Assembly: GCF_024584785.1 (NCBI RefSeq)
Contig: NZ_CP074112.1
Location: forward strand, 1 to 64,000
Source of the DNA: Idiomarina loihiensis
GTDB taxonomy: Bacteria; Pseudomonadota; Gammaproteobacteria; Enterobacterales; Alteromonadaceae
DNA length: 64,000 nt
Reading direction: 5' to 3'
The translations under genes and the position numbers were made by a program. Position 1 is the first letter of the stretch; the number at the start of each line of letters is the position of its first letter. The notes under the pieces are model-generated. The model saw only the letters and a list, made by a program, of their open reading frames with translations, did not search any database and was not told the DNA's origin. Below are positions 11,692 through 19,845 of the stretch, one piece after another.

Positions 11692-12941
11692 AATTTAATT
11701 GTTAAACCATCAGCTAGTGCATTGCGGAAGGCTCGCCATGCAGGGATTAAACTCAATATTAAAGCAGCAGCTAAAATGGCTGCCAGTAATACCCATTCGT
11801 TACTTGTTAAAGGGCTTGCTCTTAACAACATACCTGTGTGAGTGAGTAATAGATCGCCACCCAGCATTAACCCTAAGAACAGTAACAAAACCCCAGTACT
11901 AACGCCAATGACGGTAAGCAACATAGCTTCGCTCACCAAGAGGCTAAAAATACTAAATGGTCCGGCCCCAAGGGCTCGCAGCACGGCCATTTCTCGGCGC
12001 CGTTCGCGCAAGCTAGCCAAAAGTGTTGTGAGCATTCCTAATAGACCGGTTGCGACGACGAGCGCGGCGATCGCTAGCAGTGCTTGTTCGAATAGAGCTA
12101 AGGTGCGCCACAATTCGGTTAACGCCATTCCAGGCATAATTGCAGTGAGTGGTTCATTCTTGTAGGTATTGATTTGTCGTTGCATACGCAAGGCTAAAGG
12201 ACGCGCTTCCAGCCCAATTAGGACAGCACTTAACGTATAAACAGGTGGTGCATGGCTAGCGTGGTCATGGTGATCATCATGGTCGTGATCTGCGCTATGC
12301 TCGGAATCAAACTCACCGTGTAAGAGACCAAGGCCTTCAAGATGAATATAGACAGCTTGGTCGACGGGGGTTCCAGTACGATTCAAAATGCCACTCACCA
12401 CAAAGGGGTGCTGATCGTGGTCACTAAAACTGATACCGCCACTGCCATGTGCCAAGGTGAGCGGATCGCCTTGCTGTAGGCCAAGCCGGGCTGCCACCTC
12501 GGCACCCAGAGTGGCCTGGTTCATTTCGCTAAAGACAGTACCCTTAGCGAGTTCTAGAGAGAGTCCATCACCATAACGAAAATAGCTAAAGAAATCGCTG
12601 GTGGTTGCTACTACCGGATAGCCTGCCACGCTGTCGCCAAGAGCCATGGGAATATGCCACTTAACTCCGGGCAACTTAGTTAAATACTGATAACTATCCC
12701 AACTTAAGGTGTTATTCAGGCTGCCTATGTGAAACACGCTGCTTAATAGCAGTTGGGTTGATCCTGTTCTGGCACCAACAATTAAATCAGTGCCAGCAAT
12801 GGTGTTAGCAAAATTAGCTTGGGTTTGTTCGCGCACCCGTTCTACTCCTAAGAGCAGGAGGGTACTGATAGCTATCGCCAGAATCGTGAGGATAGCGCTG
12901 GCACGACGATTACGTAAGCTAGCCCAAGCCAATTTAAGCAT
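11688..12941 (-). CDS. FtsX/MacB-type ABC transporter permease with His/Asp-rich loop
   Basis: Inner-membrane permease of 417 residues. One helix lies near the N-terminus (SAILTILAIAIST). A long periplasmic region follows, then three C-terminal helices, the layout of the FtsX/LolC/MacB superfamily. The periplasmic part carries SADHDHDDHHDHASH around residue 215-230, a likely divalent-metal-binding stretch. The start ATG 12941 overlaps the ATPase stop by 8 nt and has AAGG nine bases upstream; an ATG at 12995 has no such site. Such transporters usually do mechanical work on envelope substrates rather than import. Comparable permeases occur in Vibrio zinc-responsive clusters, so a link to zinc or copper is inferred. 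Confidence 0.85.
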   Translation of the reverse strand: MLKLAWASLRNRRASAILTILAIAISTLLLLGVERVREQTQANFANTIAGTDLIVGARTGSTQLLLSSVFHIGSLNNTLSWDSYQYLTKLPGVKWHIPMALGDSVAGYPVVATTSDFFSYFRYGDGLSLELAKGTVFSEMNQATLGAEVAARLGLQQGDPLTLAHGSGGISFSDHDQHPFVVSGILNRTGTPVDQAVYIHLEGLGLLHGEFDSEHSADHDHDDHHDHASHAPPVYTLSAVLIGLEARPLALRMQRQINTYKNEPLTAIMPGMALTELWRTLALFEQALLAIAALVVATGLLGMLTTLLASLRERRREMAVLRALGAGPFSIFSLLVSEAMLLTVIGVSTGVLLLFLGLMLGGDLLLTHTGMLLRASPLTSNEWVLLAAILAAALILSLIPAWRAFRNALADGLTIKL

Positions 12942-13632
12942 CGCCATCATCCTTACGTGCGTGATTGATATCGCTAAGTTCAATGGTTCTTTCAAACATT
13001 GGCGCTAGGCCTTGATCGTGCGTAACAAAGAGCAGCGTGGTTTGATTGGCAGCACAAGCTTTGAATAACACCTGAATGAATTCGTCTCGATGCTCGGCAT
13101 CTAATGCTGATGTTGGCTCGTCGGCTATGATGAGAGAAGGCGCCCCAAACAGGGCTCGTGCAGCAGCCACGCGTTGTTGTTGGCCGACGCTCAATTGGCT
13201 AGCCAAGCGCTGGGTGTCTGCCGCAGCTAGGCCTAATTGCTTAAGCAAAGACTGAGCATGTTGTTCGGGGTTTTGTACACGTTTGCGCCGAGCGGGTGCA
13301 AATTGGCTTGCTAACGTGACATTTTCTTCTGCATTAAGAAAAGGTAGCAAGTTAAATTGCTGAAAAATATAGCCTATTTCATTAGCACGTAATTGGTCAC
13401 GGCGGTGTTGGCTAAGCCGACCAAGATCATGTCCTAATACTTCGAGTTGTCCAGCTGGGGCTTGGTGCACGCCGGCAATCAAGCTCAGTAAGGTAGACTT
13501 ACCCGAACCACTGGCACCACGAAGGAGGACTCGCTCACCACGAGCTATGGTCAATGATGGGATTGTCAGCAGGGGAGAAGGGGCACCCGGCCAGCGAAAC
13601 TCGAGATGTTTTACTGCAATACAGGTGCCCAT
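12934..13632 (-). CDS. LolD/MacB-like ABC transporter ATP-binding protein
   Basis: ATPase of 232 residues that would power the permease encoded next. It shows Walker A GASGSGKST near 38-46, the Q-loop IFQQFNLLPFLNAEENV, a signature LSVGQQQRVAAARAL, Walker B LIIADEPTSALD and the H-switch FVTHD. These features place it in the LolD/MacB/FtsE group. ATG 13632 was chosen because the first beta-strand follows directly; a frame opening at 13704 overlaps ppa and is unlikely. It is the first gene of a three-gene operon with the permease and DUF3299 protein, starting 9 nt after the ppa stop. Confidence 0.88.
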   Translation of the reverse strand: MGTCIAVKHLEFRWPGAPSPLLTIPSLTIARGERVLLRGASGSGKSTLLSLIAGVHQAPAGQLEVLGHDLGRLSQHRRDQLRANEIGYIFQQFNLLPFLNAEENVTLASQFAPARRKRVQNPEQHAQSLLKQLGLAAADTQRLASQLSVGQQQRVAAARALFGAPSLIIADEPTSALDAEHRDEFIQVLFKACAANQTTLLFVTHDQGLAPMFERTIELSDINHARKDDGDA

Positions 13633-13640
13633 AGCGGTTC

Positions 13641-14168
13641 TTATTTCTGCGCCCGCTCGAACGAAGACATAATTTCTTCTTTGGCAGCGTTGATATCGCC
13701 CCAACCTTCAACTTTCACCCATTTTCCTTTCTCAAGCTCTTTGTAACGCTCGAAGAAGTGAGTGATTTGCGCTTTTAATAGCTCTGGCAAATCGTCAACA
13801 TTTTGAATGTGATCGTATTCTTTCGTTAATTTACTCACTGGCACTGCAATGACCTTAGCATCTTCACCAGATTCATCAGTCATTTTCAATACGCCAACCG
13901 GACGACACTTAATCACAGAGCCAGCTTGCAGTGGATACGGCGTAGGTACTAGCACATCAACTGGGTCGCCATCTAACGATAAGGTATTGTTAACAAAACC
14001 GTAGTTACACGGATAGAACATTGGAGTAGACATAAAACGGTCAACCCATAAGGTGCCAGTTTCTTTATCAACTTCATATTTGATTGGGTCGGCATTGGCC
14101 GGAATTTCGATAACTACGTTTACTTCATCTGGCAGGTTATTACCTGCGCTTACATTACTTAAGCTCAT
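13641..14168 (-). CDS. ppa: inorganic pyrophosphatase (family I)
   Basis: Cytoplasmic Mg-dependent enzyme that splits pyrophosphate into two phosphates and so drives biosynthetic reactions. The protein has 175 residues, like the E. coli enzyme. The metal-binding signature DGDPVD is at 66-71 (D66, D68, D71). The conserved YPCNYGF (52-58) and the KWVKVEGW segment near the C-terminus are also present. The neighbouring fbp gene lies upstream on the same strand, but a good promoter at 14228-14256 suggests separate transcription. Confidence 0.97.
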   Translation of the reverse strand: MSLSNVSAGNNLPDEVNVVIEIPANADPIKYEVDKETGTLWVDRFMSTPMFYPCNYGFVNNTLSLDGDPVDVLVPTPYPLQAGSVIKCRPVGVLKMTDESGEDAKVIAVPVSKLTKEYDHIQNVDDLPELLKAQITHFFERYKELEKGKWVKVEGWGDINAAKEEIMSSFERAQK

Positions 14169-14227
14169 GAAAGGTCCTGTTTACTTAGTTTTAAATGACG
14201 ATAACTTAAATTCTTCTAATGGGCCCT

Positions 14228-14256
14228 ATTATAAAGGCTGCTGGTGCTATTGCGAA
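14228..14256 (-). promoter_or_regulatory. candidate sigma70 promoter of ppa
   Basis: On the minus strand TTCGCA (14251-14256) and a perfect TATAAT (14228-14233) stand 17 nt apart, about 60 nt before the ppa start. The -35 box lies inside the 3' end of fbp, so ppa can be expressed on its own. Confidence 0.6.
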
Positions 14257-15221
14257 GCTTTCAAATAGCCTAAACAAGCATTCACTTCATTGCGCGCACC
14301 AAGAATAATGCCGACTCGCTGGTGGATATCAGTTGGTTGAATATCCAAAATAGCCATGTCGCCACTATGAGCTAGACCGCCAGCTTGCTCTACGAGCATG
14401 GCCATCGGATTACCTTCATACATCAAGCGAAGCTTGTAGGGCTTATCAATCGAGCGTGCATCCCAAGGATACAGAAAGATGCCACCACGAATAAGCACAC
14501 GGTGCACATCCGCCACCATGGCGGCAACCCAACGCATATTAAAGTTCTTACTACGCTGCCCACTGGTACCTGCTAGCAAATCATCAACGTAGAGTTGCAT
14601 GCCTTCTTGCCAATGACGGTAATTGGACATATTAATGGCAAATTCAGAAGTATCAGGAGCTATTGCTAAATCACGTTTAGTTAGTAAAAACTCACCAACG
14701 GTCTGATCTAACGTGAAAATTTTAACGCCCTTGCCGGTCGTTAAAGCCATCATGATAGATGGGCCATACAAAATGTATCCTGCGGCAACTTGGTTGCGAC
14801 CTGGCTGGAGGAACATATCCGCAGTGCCTGAATTATTTTCCGGAACGGGCAAAATCGAGAAAATGGTACCAACCATACTGTTGATATCAATATTTGAGCT
14901 GCCATCTAACGGATCAAACGCAATCAAGTACCCGCCATTTTCATGGCCCAACACGATTCCTTCTTCTTCTTCTGAAGCGACGGCACGCACATGGCCGCAT
15001 TCCAGCAAAATATCTTTAATGAGCTGGTTGGATAGGATGTCGAGTTTCTTTTGGGTTTCGCCTTGAATATTCTCTGACAGGGTTGAGCCGAGGACACCGG
15101 CTAAATCACCTTGGCCAACTCGGAAAGAAATTTCTTTCGCAGTAATTTGCAAAGAATGAATAACTGAAATTAAAGCCTCGTCGACCTGATCTTGGCGCAA
15201 GGTCGGAATTAAGCGTTGCAT
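14247..15221 (-). CDS. fbp: fructose-1,6-bisphosphatase, class I
   Basis: Gluconeogenic enzyme that removes the 1-phosphate of fructose 1,6-bisphosphate. At 324 residues it is close to the E. coli enzyme (332). The metal site is clear: the acidic run ASEEEEG (82-88) and the signature [11 protein letters not shown] (102-112). [12 protein letters not shown] and the C-terminal [15 protein letters not shown] also match class I. It is divergent from mpl across a 146-nt gap. Confidence 0.97.
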   Translation of the reverse strand: MQRLIPTLRQDQVDEALISVIHSLQITAKEISFRVGQGDLAGVLGSTLSENIQGETQKKLDILSNQLIKDILLECGHVRAVASEEEEGIVLGHENGGYLIAFDPLDGSSNIDINSMVGTIFSILPVPENNSGTADMFLQPGRNQVAAGYILYGPSIMMALTTGKGVKIFTLDQTVGEFLLTKRDLAIAPDTSEFAINMSNYRHWQEGMQLYVDDLLAGTSGQRSKNFNMRWVAAMVADVHRVLIRGGIFLYPWDARSIDKPYKLRLMYEGNPMAMLVEQAGGLAHSGDMAILDIQPTDIHQRVGIILGARNEVNACLGYLKASQ

Positions 15222-15311
15222 GAAACCCTCGTACAGTAGCTGGTGTTACGGATAGGTGGCAAAAACGCTGCTAAGTTTACCGCATTTTTAGGCAAATTGC
15301 CTGCACAGAAA

Positions 15312-15340
15312 TTCGCGCATTTTCATCCCCGTGGTACACT
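15312..15340 (+). promoter_or_regulatory. candidate sigma70 promoter of mpl
   Basis: TTCGCG (15312-15317), a 17-nt spacer and TACACT (15335-15340) lie 27 nt before the chosen mpl start in the fbp-mpl divergent gap. Confidence 0.45.
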
Positions 15341-15367
15341 AGCCTTTTTGCTGCAATGAGACACATC

Positions 15368-16708
15368 ATGCATATTCATATACTCGGCATATGCGGAACC
15401 TTTATGGGAGGCATCGCCGCCATTGCTAAGGCGCTGGGCCACCAGGTTACCGGAAGCGATGCTCAGGTCTATCCGCCGATGAGTGACCAATTACGGGCAC
15501 TCGGCATTGAGTTAATCGAAGGTTATGATCCGGCACAGCTCCAGCCGCGGCCTGATTTAGTGATCATTGGTAATGCCATGAGCCGTGGTAACCCAGCGGT
15601 AGAAGCCGTGTTAAACCAGCGTATCCCGTATTGCTCGGGGGCGCAGTGGCTCCATGATGAAGTGCTGCAGCAACGTTGGGTGCTGGCGGTGGCTGGCACC
15701 CATGGTAAAACGACTACGGCTAGCATGCTCACTTGGTTACTTGATTATGCAGGGTTAAAGCCAGGGTTTTTAGTTGGTGGGGTGCTGGCTAATTTTGAGC
15801 AGTCGGCGCGCTTGGGCGAGAGCGATTTTTTTGTTATCGAAGCCGATGAATACGATACCGCCTTCTTTGATAAGCGCTCTAAATTCGTGCATTACTGCCC
15901 ATCAACACTCATTTTGAATAATCTCGAATTTGACCATGCTGACATTTTTCCCGACTTAGCAGCGATTCAACGTCAGTTTCACCATCTAGTTAGAGTGGTC
16001 CCTGGGTATGGAAAAATCTTCCATCCGGCTGGAACAGAGACGCTAGAGCAAGTTTTACAGCAAGGCTGCTGGAGTGAGACCAGTACGGTTGGGATCGTTT
16101 CGGGCGACTGGCGAGCACAGTTAATCGAAGCTGATGGCAGTGCTTTTGCGGTCTATTGGCAAGGCCAAAAGCAGGGTGAAGTGCACTGGTCGTTGATCGG
16201 TACCCACAATGTTTACAATGGCTTAATGGCTATTGCGGCAGCCCAGCATGTGGGCGTGAGCGCTGCGGTAAGCTGTGCTGCTTTTAAACAATACCGCAAC
16301 ACCAAGCGCCGCTTAGAGCTAAAAGGGGTAGCGGCAGAGGTGGCTGTGTATGATGATTTTGCTCATCATCCAACGGCGATTGCTACGACGTTGGCAGGAA
16401 TGCGTGCCAAAGTGGGCCAACAGCGGATTTTGGCCGTACTAGAGCCGCGTTCAAACACGATGAAGCTAGGCGTGTTAGCCGACCAATTAGCACCGGCGCT
16501 AGCAACGGCAGACCTAGTGTTTATGCTTCAGCCTGAGGGCTTACAGTGGTCTGTGGCTGAGCTGGTCCCGCAGGCGCAGGTCGCCGACTCAATCGAGCAC
16601 TTAGTCGATCAGATTGTGGCGGCCACAGCAGCAGGTGACCACATCGTGGTGATGAGTAATGGCGGGTTTGGCCAGATCCATCAGCGGTTGCTGCAGGCAT
16701 TGGCTTAG
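15368..16708 (+). CDS. mpl: UDP-MurNAc:L-Ala-gamma-D-Glu-meso-DAP ligase
   Basis: Cytoplasmic ligase of cell-wall recycling that joins recovered tripeptide to UDP-MurNAc. It is a Mur-ligase-fold protein of 446 residues. The N-terminal HIHILGICGTFMGG binds the UDP-sugar, the P-loop AGTHGKTTT is at 109-116, and EADEYDTAFFDKRSKF and YDDFAHHPTAI are typical of Mpl rather than MurC. The start ATG 15368 gives the usual MxIHILGICG N-terminus; an ATG four codons earlier is less likely. Other genes of the same recycling route (anmK, amgK, murU) lie in this window. Confidence 0.96.
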   Translation: MHIHILGICGTFMGGIAAIAKALGHQVTGSDAQVYPPMSDQLRALGIELIEGYDPAQLQPRPDLVIIGNAMSRGNPAVEAVLNQRIPYCSGAQWLHDEVLQQRWVLAVAGTHGKTTTASMLTWLLDYAGLKPGFLVGGVLANFEQSARLGESDFFVIEADEYDTAFFDKRSKFVHYCPSTLILNNLEFDHADIFPDLAAIQRQFHHLVRVVPGYGKIFHPAGTETLEQVLQQGCWSETSTVGIVSGDWRAQLIEADGSAFAVYWQGQKQGEVHWSLIGTHNVYNGLMAIAAAQHVGVSAAVSCAAFKQYRNTKRRLELKGVAAEVAVYDDFAHHPTAIATTLAGMRAKVGQQRILAVLEPRSNTMKLGVLADQLAPALATADLVFMLQPEGLQWSVAELVPQAQVADSIEHLVDQIVAATAAGDHIVVMSNGGFGQIHQRLLQALA

Positions 16709-16760
16709 TTTGGACCACTGTTTTTGTAACTCATAGCCTTATTCAACAAAGGAGTTTGAC

Positions 16761-17381
16761 ATGACTGCTCAGCAAGTTACCGTGGCCATTACCGGCGCCT
16801 CTGGAGCACCTTATGCAATGCGCCTGATTGCTTGCTTATTAGAACAGCAGCAACAGGTTCACTTGTTAATGTCGAGTGCCGCCCGAGTGGTTTTTGCAAC
16901 CGAGTTAGAGTGGCAGTTACCGGCAAATCCGAAAGCTTTGGCTGCGGCCTTGTGTGAGCATTTTTCGGTGTCAGCAGAACAACTGAAAGTGTATGGCAAA
17001 GACGAGTGGTTCGCGCCGGTCGCATCGGGCTCAGCAGCGCCAAAGAAGATGGTGGTATGCCCTTGCTCAACAGGAACTTTATCAGCCATCACTCACGGCG
17101 CGAGCGATACCTTGATAGAACGCGCAGCAGACGTTGTTATCAAAGAGCGAGGGCAACTTATTTTAGTGCCTCGAGAAATGCCGCTATCGGCTATTCATCT
17201 AGAGAATATGTTAAAATTAGCCCAGTTGGGAGTCACCATCATGCCAGCCGCACCAGGTTTTTATCATCAACCGCAAAGCATTGCTGATTTGGTTGATTTC
17301 GTGGTGGCCCGTATACTCGATCATCTTAACTTAACGCAGCAATTACAGCCGCGTTGGGGTTATGGACAGGAGCCTAAATAA
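16761..17381 (+). CDS. ubiX: flavin prenyltransferase UbiX
   Basis: Makes the prenylated FMN cofactor required by the UbiD decarboxylase in ubiquinone synthesis. It has 206 residues. The N-terminal flavin-binding [15 protein letters not shown], the [25 protein letters not shown] segment (split here over residues about 99-123) and LVPREMPLS are the family hallmarks. An ideal ribosome site AAAGGAG stands nine bases before the ATG. It is 52 nt after mpl and 3 nt before the ABC ATPase, so it may be transcribed with both. Confidence 0.95.
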   Translation: MTAQQVTVAITGASGAPYAMRLIACLLEQQQQVHLLMSSAARVVFATELEWQLPANPKALAAALCEHFSVSAEQLKVYGKDEWFAPVASGSAAPKKMVVCPCSTGTLSAITHGASDTLIERAADVVIKERGQLILVPREMPLSAIHLENMLKLAQLGVTIMPAAPGFYHQPQSIADLVDFVVARILDHLNLTQQLQPRWGYGQEPK

Positions 17382-17384
17382 GTT

Positions 17385-18320
17385 ATGCAAGCGTTATCTA
17401 TTCGCGGTTTAAAGAAAACCTATAAAGGTGGACATGAGGCCTTGAAGGGCATTGATTTGGATGTTGCTGAAGGGGATTTCTTTGCATTACTGGGGCCTAA
17501 CGGTGCTGGTAAATCAACCACAATTGGAATTATCTCCTCATTAGTTAATAAATCAGCGGGCAAAGTAAGTGTGTTTGGCCATGATTTAGACACCGAGTTA
17601 GTTGCCTTAAAACGTCAAATTGGTCTGGTTCCGCAAGAGTTTAATTTTAACCAGTTTGAGACGGTACAGCAGATTGTGGTTAATCAGGCCGGTTATTATG
17701 GAGTACCGCGACAGCTTGCTAAACAGCGTTCAGAGAAATATCTGAAGCAGTTAAGCTTGTGGGAAAAACGCAATGCACCGGCGCGGATGCTGTCGGGTGG
17801 GATGAAGCGCCGACTGATGATAGCGCGGGCATTAGTTCATGAGCCGCGGTTACTTATTTTAGATGAGCCGACCGCGGGCGTTGATATTGAGCTGCGTCGC
17901 AGCATGTGGGATTTCTTGACCGAGATTAACAAGCAGGGAATTACTATTATTCTGACCACGCATTATTTGGAAGAAGCGGAAAGTCTTTGCCGCAATATTG
18001 CCATAATCGACCAAGGCTCGATTATCGAGAACACATCGATTAAAAAGCTTTTAGCCACTCTCAATATGGAAACTTTTGTGCTGGATGTTGAGTATCCAGC
18101 GGGTGTGACTAGTGCCACCTTAGAGGGTTTTACTTGGCGTGCAATTGATGATCACAGCATTGAGGTTGATGTTGAAAAGAGCCAAGGTTTGAATCCAGTG
18201 TTTGAACAACTCACGGCTCAATCGATACAAGTGTTGTCTATGCGCAACAAGGCAAATCGTCTAGAAGAACTTTTCGTGAACCTGGTCGAAAAAGGCCGTA
18301 AGCCACAAGGAGCAGCTTAA
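17385..18320 (+). CDS. yadG: YadG-type ABC transporter ATP-binding protein
   Basis: ATPase of 311 residues that pairs with the ABC2-type permease encoded next. Walker A GPNGAGKST is at 37-45, the signature MLSGGMKRRLMIARAL at about 135, Walker B LLILDEPTAGVD just after and the H-loop TTHYLEEAE. The C-terminal extension after about residue 220 is usual for ABC2 drug or polysaccharide exporters. It closely resembles E. coli YadG, whose substrate is not established. Confidence 0.9.
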   Translation: MQALSIRGLKKTYKGGHEALKGIDLDVAEGDFFALLGPNGAGKSTTIGIISSLVNKSAGKVSVFGHDLDTELVALKRQIGLVPQEFNFNQFETVQQIVVNQAGYYGVPRQLAKQRSEKYLKQLSLWEKRNAPARMLSGGMKRRLMIARALVHEPRLLILDEPTAGVDIELRRSMWDFLTEINKQGITIILTTHYLEEAESLCRNIAIIDQGSIIENTSIKKLLATLNMETFVLDVEYPAGVTSATLEGFTWRAIDDHSIEVDVEKSQGLNPVFEQLTAQSIQVLSMRNKANRLEELFVNLVEKGRKPQGAA

Positions 18321-18324
18321 TTAC

Positions 18325-19107
18325 ATGGCTTCGTTAACTTATACCGCATTAAAAACTATTTGGATAAAAGAATGCACAAGATTTTTGCGCATTTGGGTGC
18401 AAACCTTAGTCCCACCAGCCATTACCATGACTTTATACTTTGTCATCTTTGGTAATATTATTGGTACTAGAATTGATGCATCAGGCGGCATGAATGGCAT
18501 TCCATACATGGAATTTATTGTCCCTGGGCTGATAATGATGTCGGTGATAACCAATTCCTATTCAAACGTAGCATCTTCGTTTTTTAGTGCAAAATTTCAG
18601 CGCAATATTGAAGAGATGCTTGTTGCGCCAGTGTCTAGTGCGGTGATTATTGCCGGCTATGTGGGCGGAAGCTTAGCGCGTGCCTTGATTGTGGCTTGTA
18701 TTGTGACGGTTGTGTCTTTTATTTTTGTCGACAATATTCAAATTTATCATGCGGGCATTCTTGTTTTAACCGTGGTGTTAACCTCAACTTTGTTTAGTTT
18801 AGGTGGTTTGATTAACGCAGTGCATGCAAAAACATTTGATGACATATCAATTGTTCCAACCTTTGTATTAACCCCATTAACCTATTTAGGCGGGGTTTTC
18901 TTCAGCATTAGTATGCTGCCAGAGATTTGGCAAAACATTGCGCAAATCAATCCCGTGTTGTACATGGTGAATGCATTTAGATATGGCTTTTTAGGTGTGA
19001 CTGACGTCAATATCGGCCTTGCCCTAGGATTACTCATAGGCTTTAACCTGATTCTTTTTGCTCTTGCTTATACGCTGCTGCAACGGGGTGCGGGGATTCG
19101 TTCGTGA
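18325..19107 (+). CDS. yadH: YadH-type ABC-2 transporter permease
   Basis: Inner-membrane permease of 260 residues with about six hydrophobic segments and the ABC2 signature region TLFSLGGLINAVHAKTFDD followed by FVLTPLTYLGGVFFS. The initial amphipathic stretch IWIKECTRFLRIWVQT is typical of this permease type. It begins 4 nt after the ATPase stop and overlaps the next gene as GTGA. It would form a homodimer with two copies of the ATPase. The exported substrate is unknown. Confidence 0.9.
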   Translation: MASLTYTALKTIWIKECTRFLRIWVQTLVPPAITMTLYFVIFGNIIGTRIDASGGMNGIPYMEFIVPGLIMMSVITNSYSNVASSFFSAKFQRNIEEMLVAPVSSAVIIAGYVGGSLARALIVACIVTVVSFIFVDNIQIYHAGILVLTVVLTSTLFSLGGLINAVHAKTFDDISIVPTFVLTPLTYLGGVFFSISMLPEIWQNIAQINPVLYMVNAFRYGFLGVTDVNIGLALGLLIGFNLILFALAYTLLQRGAGIRS

Positions 19108-19808
19108 ATCATGAATCAAGACCTGTAACTACCAATCAGCATGGTAATCATGACGATTTAGTTAGTGTGGTGATGCGCCATTTACGCTCGCCTTTTCGTA
19201 AGCCGATTCAAACGCATAATCGCGAGGCTTTTGAGCAGGCGCAACAGTTAGTAGCAGATTGGCAAGGGCCACTGATTCTTGACTCTTGTTGTGGTGTCGG
19301 CGAAAGCACTGCTTGGATAGCCGAGCAGCATCCTGATGCGTTAGTTATCGGAGTAGATAAATCAGCTCACCGCTTAGGGCGTCATGCCCAATACGCAACG
19401 GCCGCAGCCGGCCAGCGCTATATGTTAGTACGAGCGGATTTGAATGATTTCTGGCGACTAGCAGTAGCAGCGCATTGGGAGTTAGAAAAACACTATATTC
19501 TGTACCCCAACCCTTGGCCTAAAGCCTCACATTTTAGTCGACGCTGGCATGGTAGCCCGGTCTGGCCTTATGTACTAGGCTTAGGTGGTACTTTGGTCAT
19601 GCGCTCTAATTGGGTGACCTATTTAACTGAAGTGGCAAGTAGTTTGGCGCTGGTTAATTGTGCTGCACAGCTAACACCTCTGCTAGCTAAGCATGAGGCG
19701 ATGACGCCGTTTGAGCGTAAGTATCAGCGCAGTGGACAGCAACTTTGGGAGTTGTCCGCTAAGCTGCCAGAAGACGGTCGCTATTTTTCTGCAATCGAGG
19801 CAGAATAG
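19104..19808 (+). CDS. TrmB-like SAM-dependent methyltransferase (divergent paralogue)
   Basis: A 234-residue class I methyltransferase. SAM-binding motif I is LILDSCCGVGEST near 58-70, followed by VIGVDKSAHRL (motif II). The YPNPWPKASHFSRRWH segment near 131-146 matches the FPDPWPKxRHxKRR tract of TrmB, which makes m7G46 in tRNA. It differs from canonical TrmB in the Cys-Cys of motif I and Asn for Asp in the PNPWPK tract, so it is likely a separate subfamily with its own substrate. The GTG start overlaps the permease stop, so it is coupled to the ABC genes. No ATG start with a ribosome site is available. Confidence 0.75.
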   Translation: MNHESRPVTTNQHGNHDDLVSVVMRHLRSPFRKPIQTHNREAFEQAQQLVADWQGPLILDSCCGVGESTAWIAEQHPDALVIGVDKSAHRLGRHAQYATAAAGQRYMLVRADLNDFWRLAVAAHWELEKHYILYPNPWPKASHFSRRWHGSPVWPYVLGLGGTLVMRSNWVTYLTEVASSLALVNCAAQLTPLLAKHEAMTPFERKYQRSGQQLWELSAKLPEDGRYFSAIEAE

Positions 19809-19845
19809 TGCACTTTTATGCGCGGGTAATCACAAGGAAATACGC

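Noticed and set aside
12934-13704. N-terminally extended form of the ABC ATPase (256 codons)
   Set aside because: The extra 24 residues overlap ppa and are basic and low in family likeness; ATG 13632 begins right at the domain.
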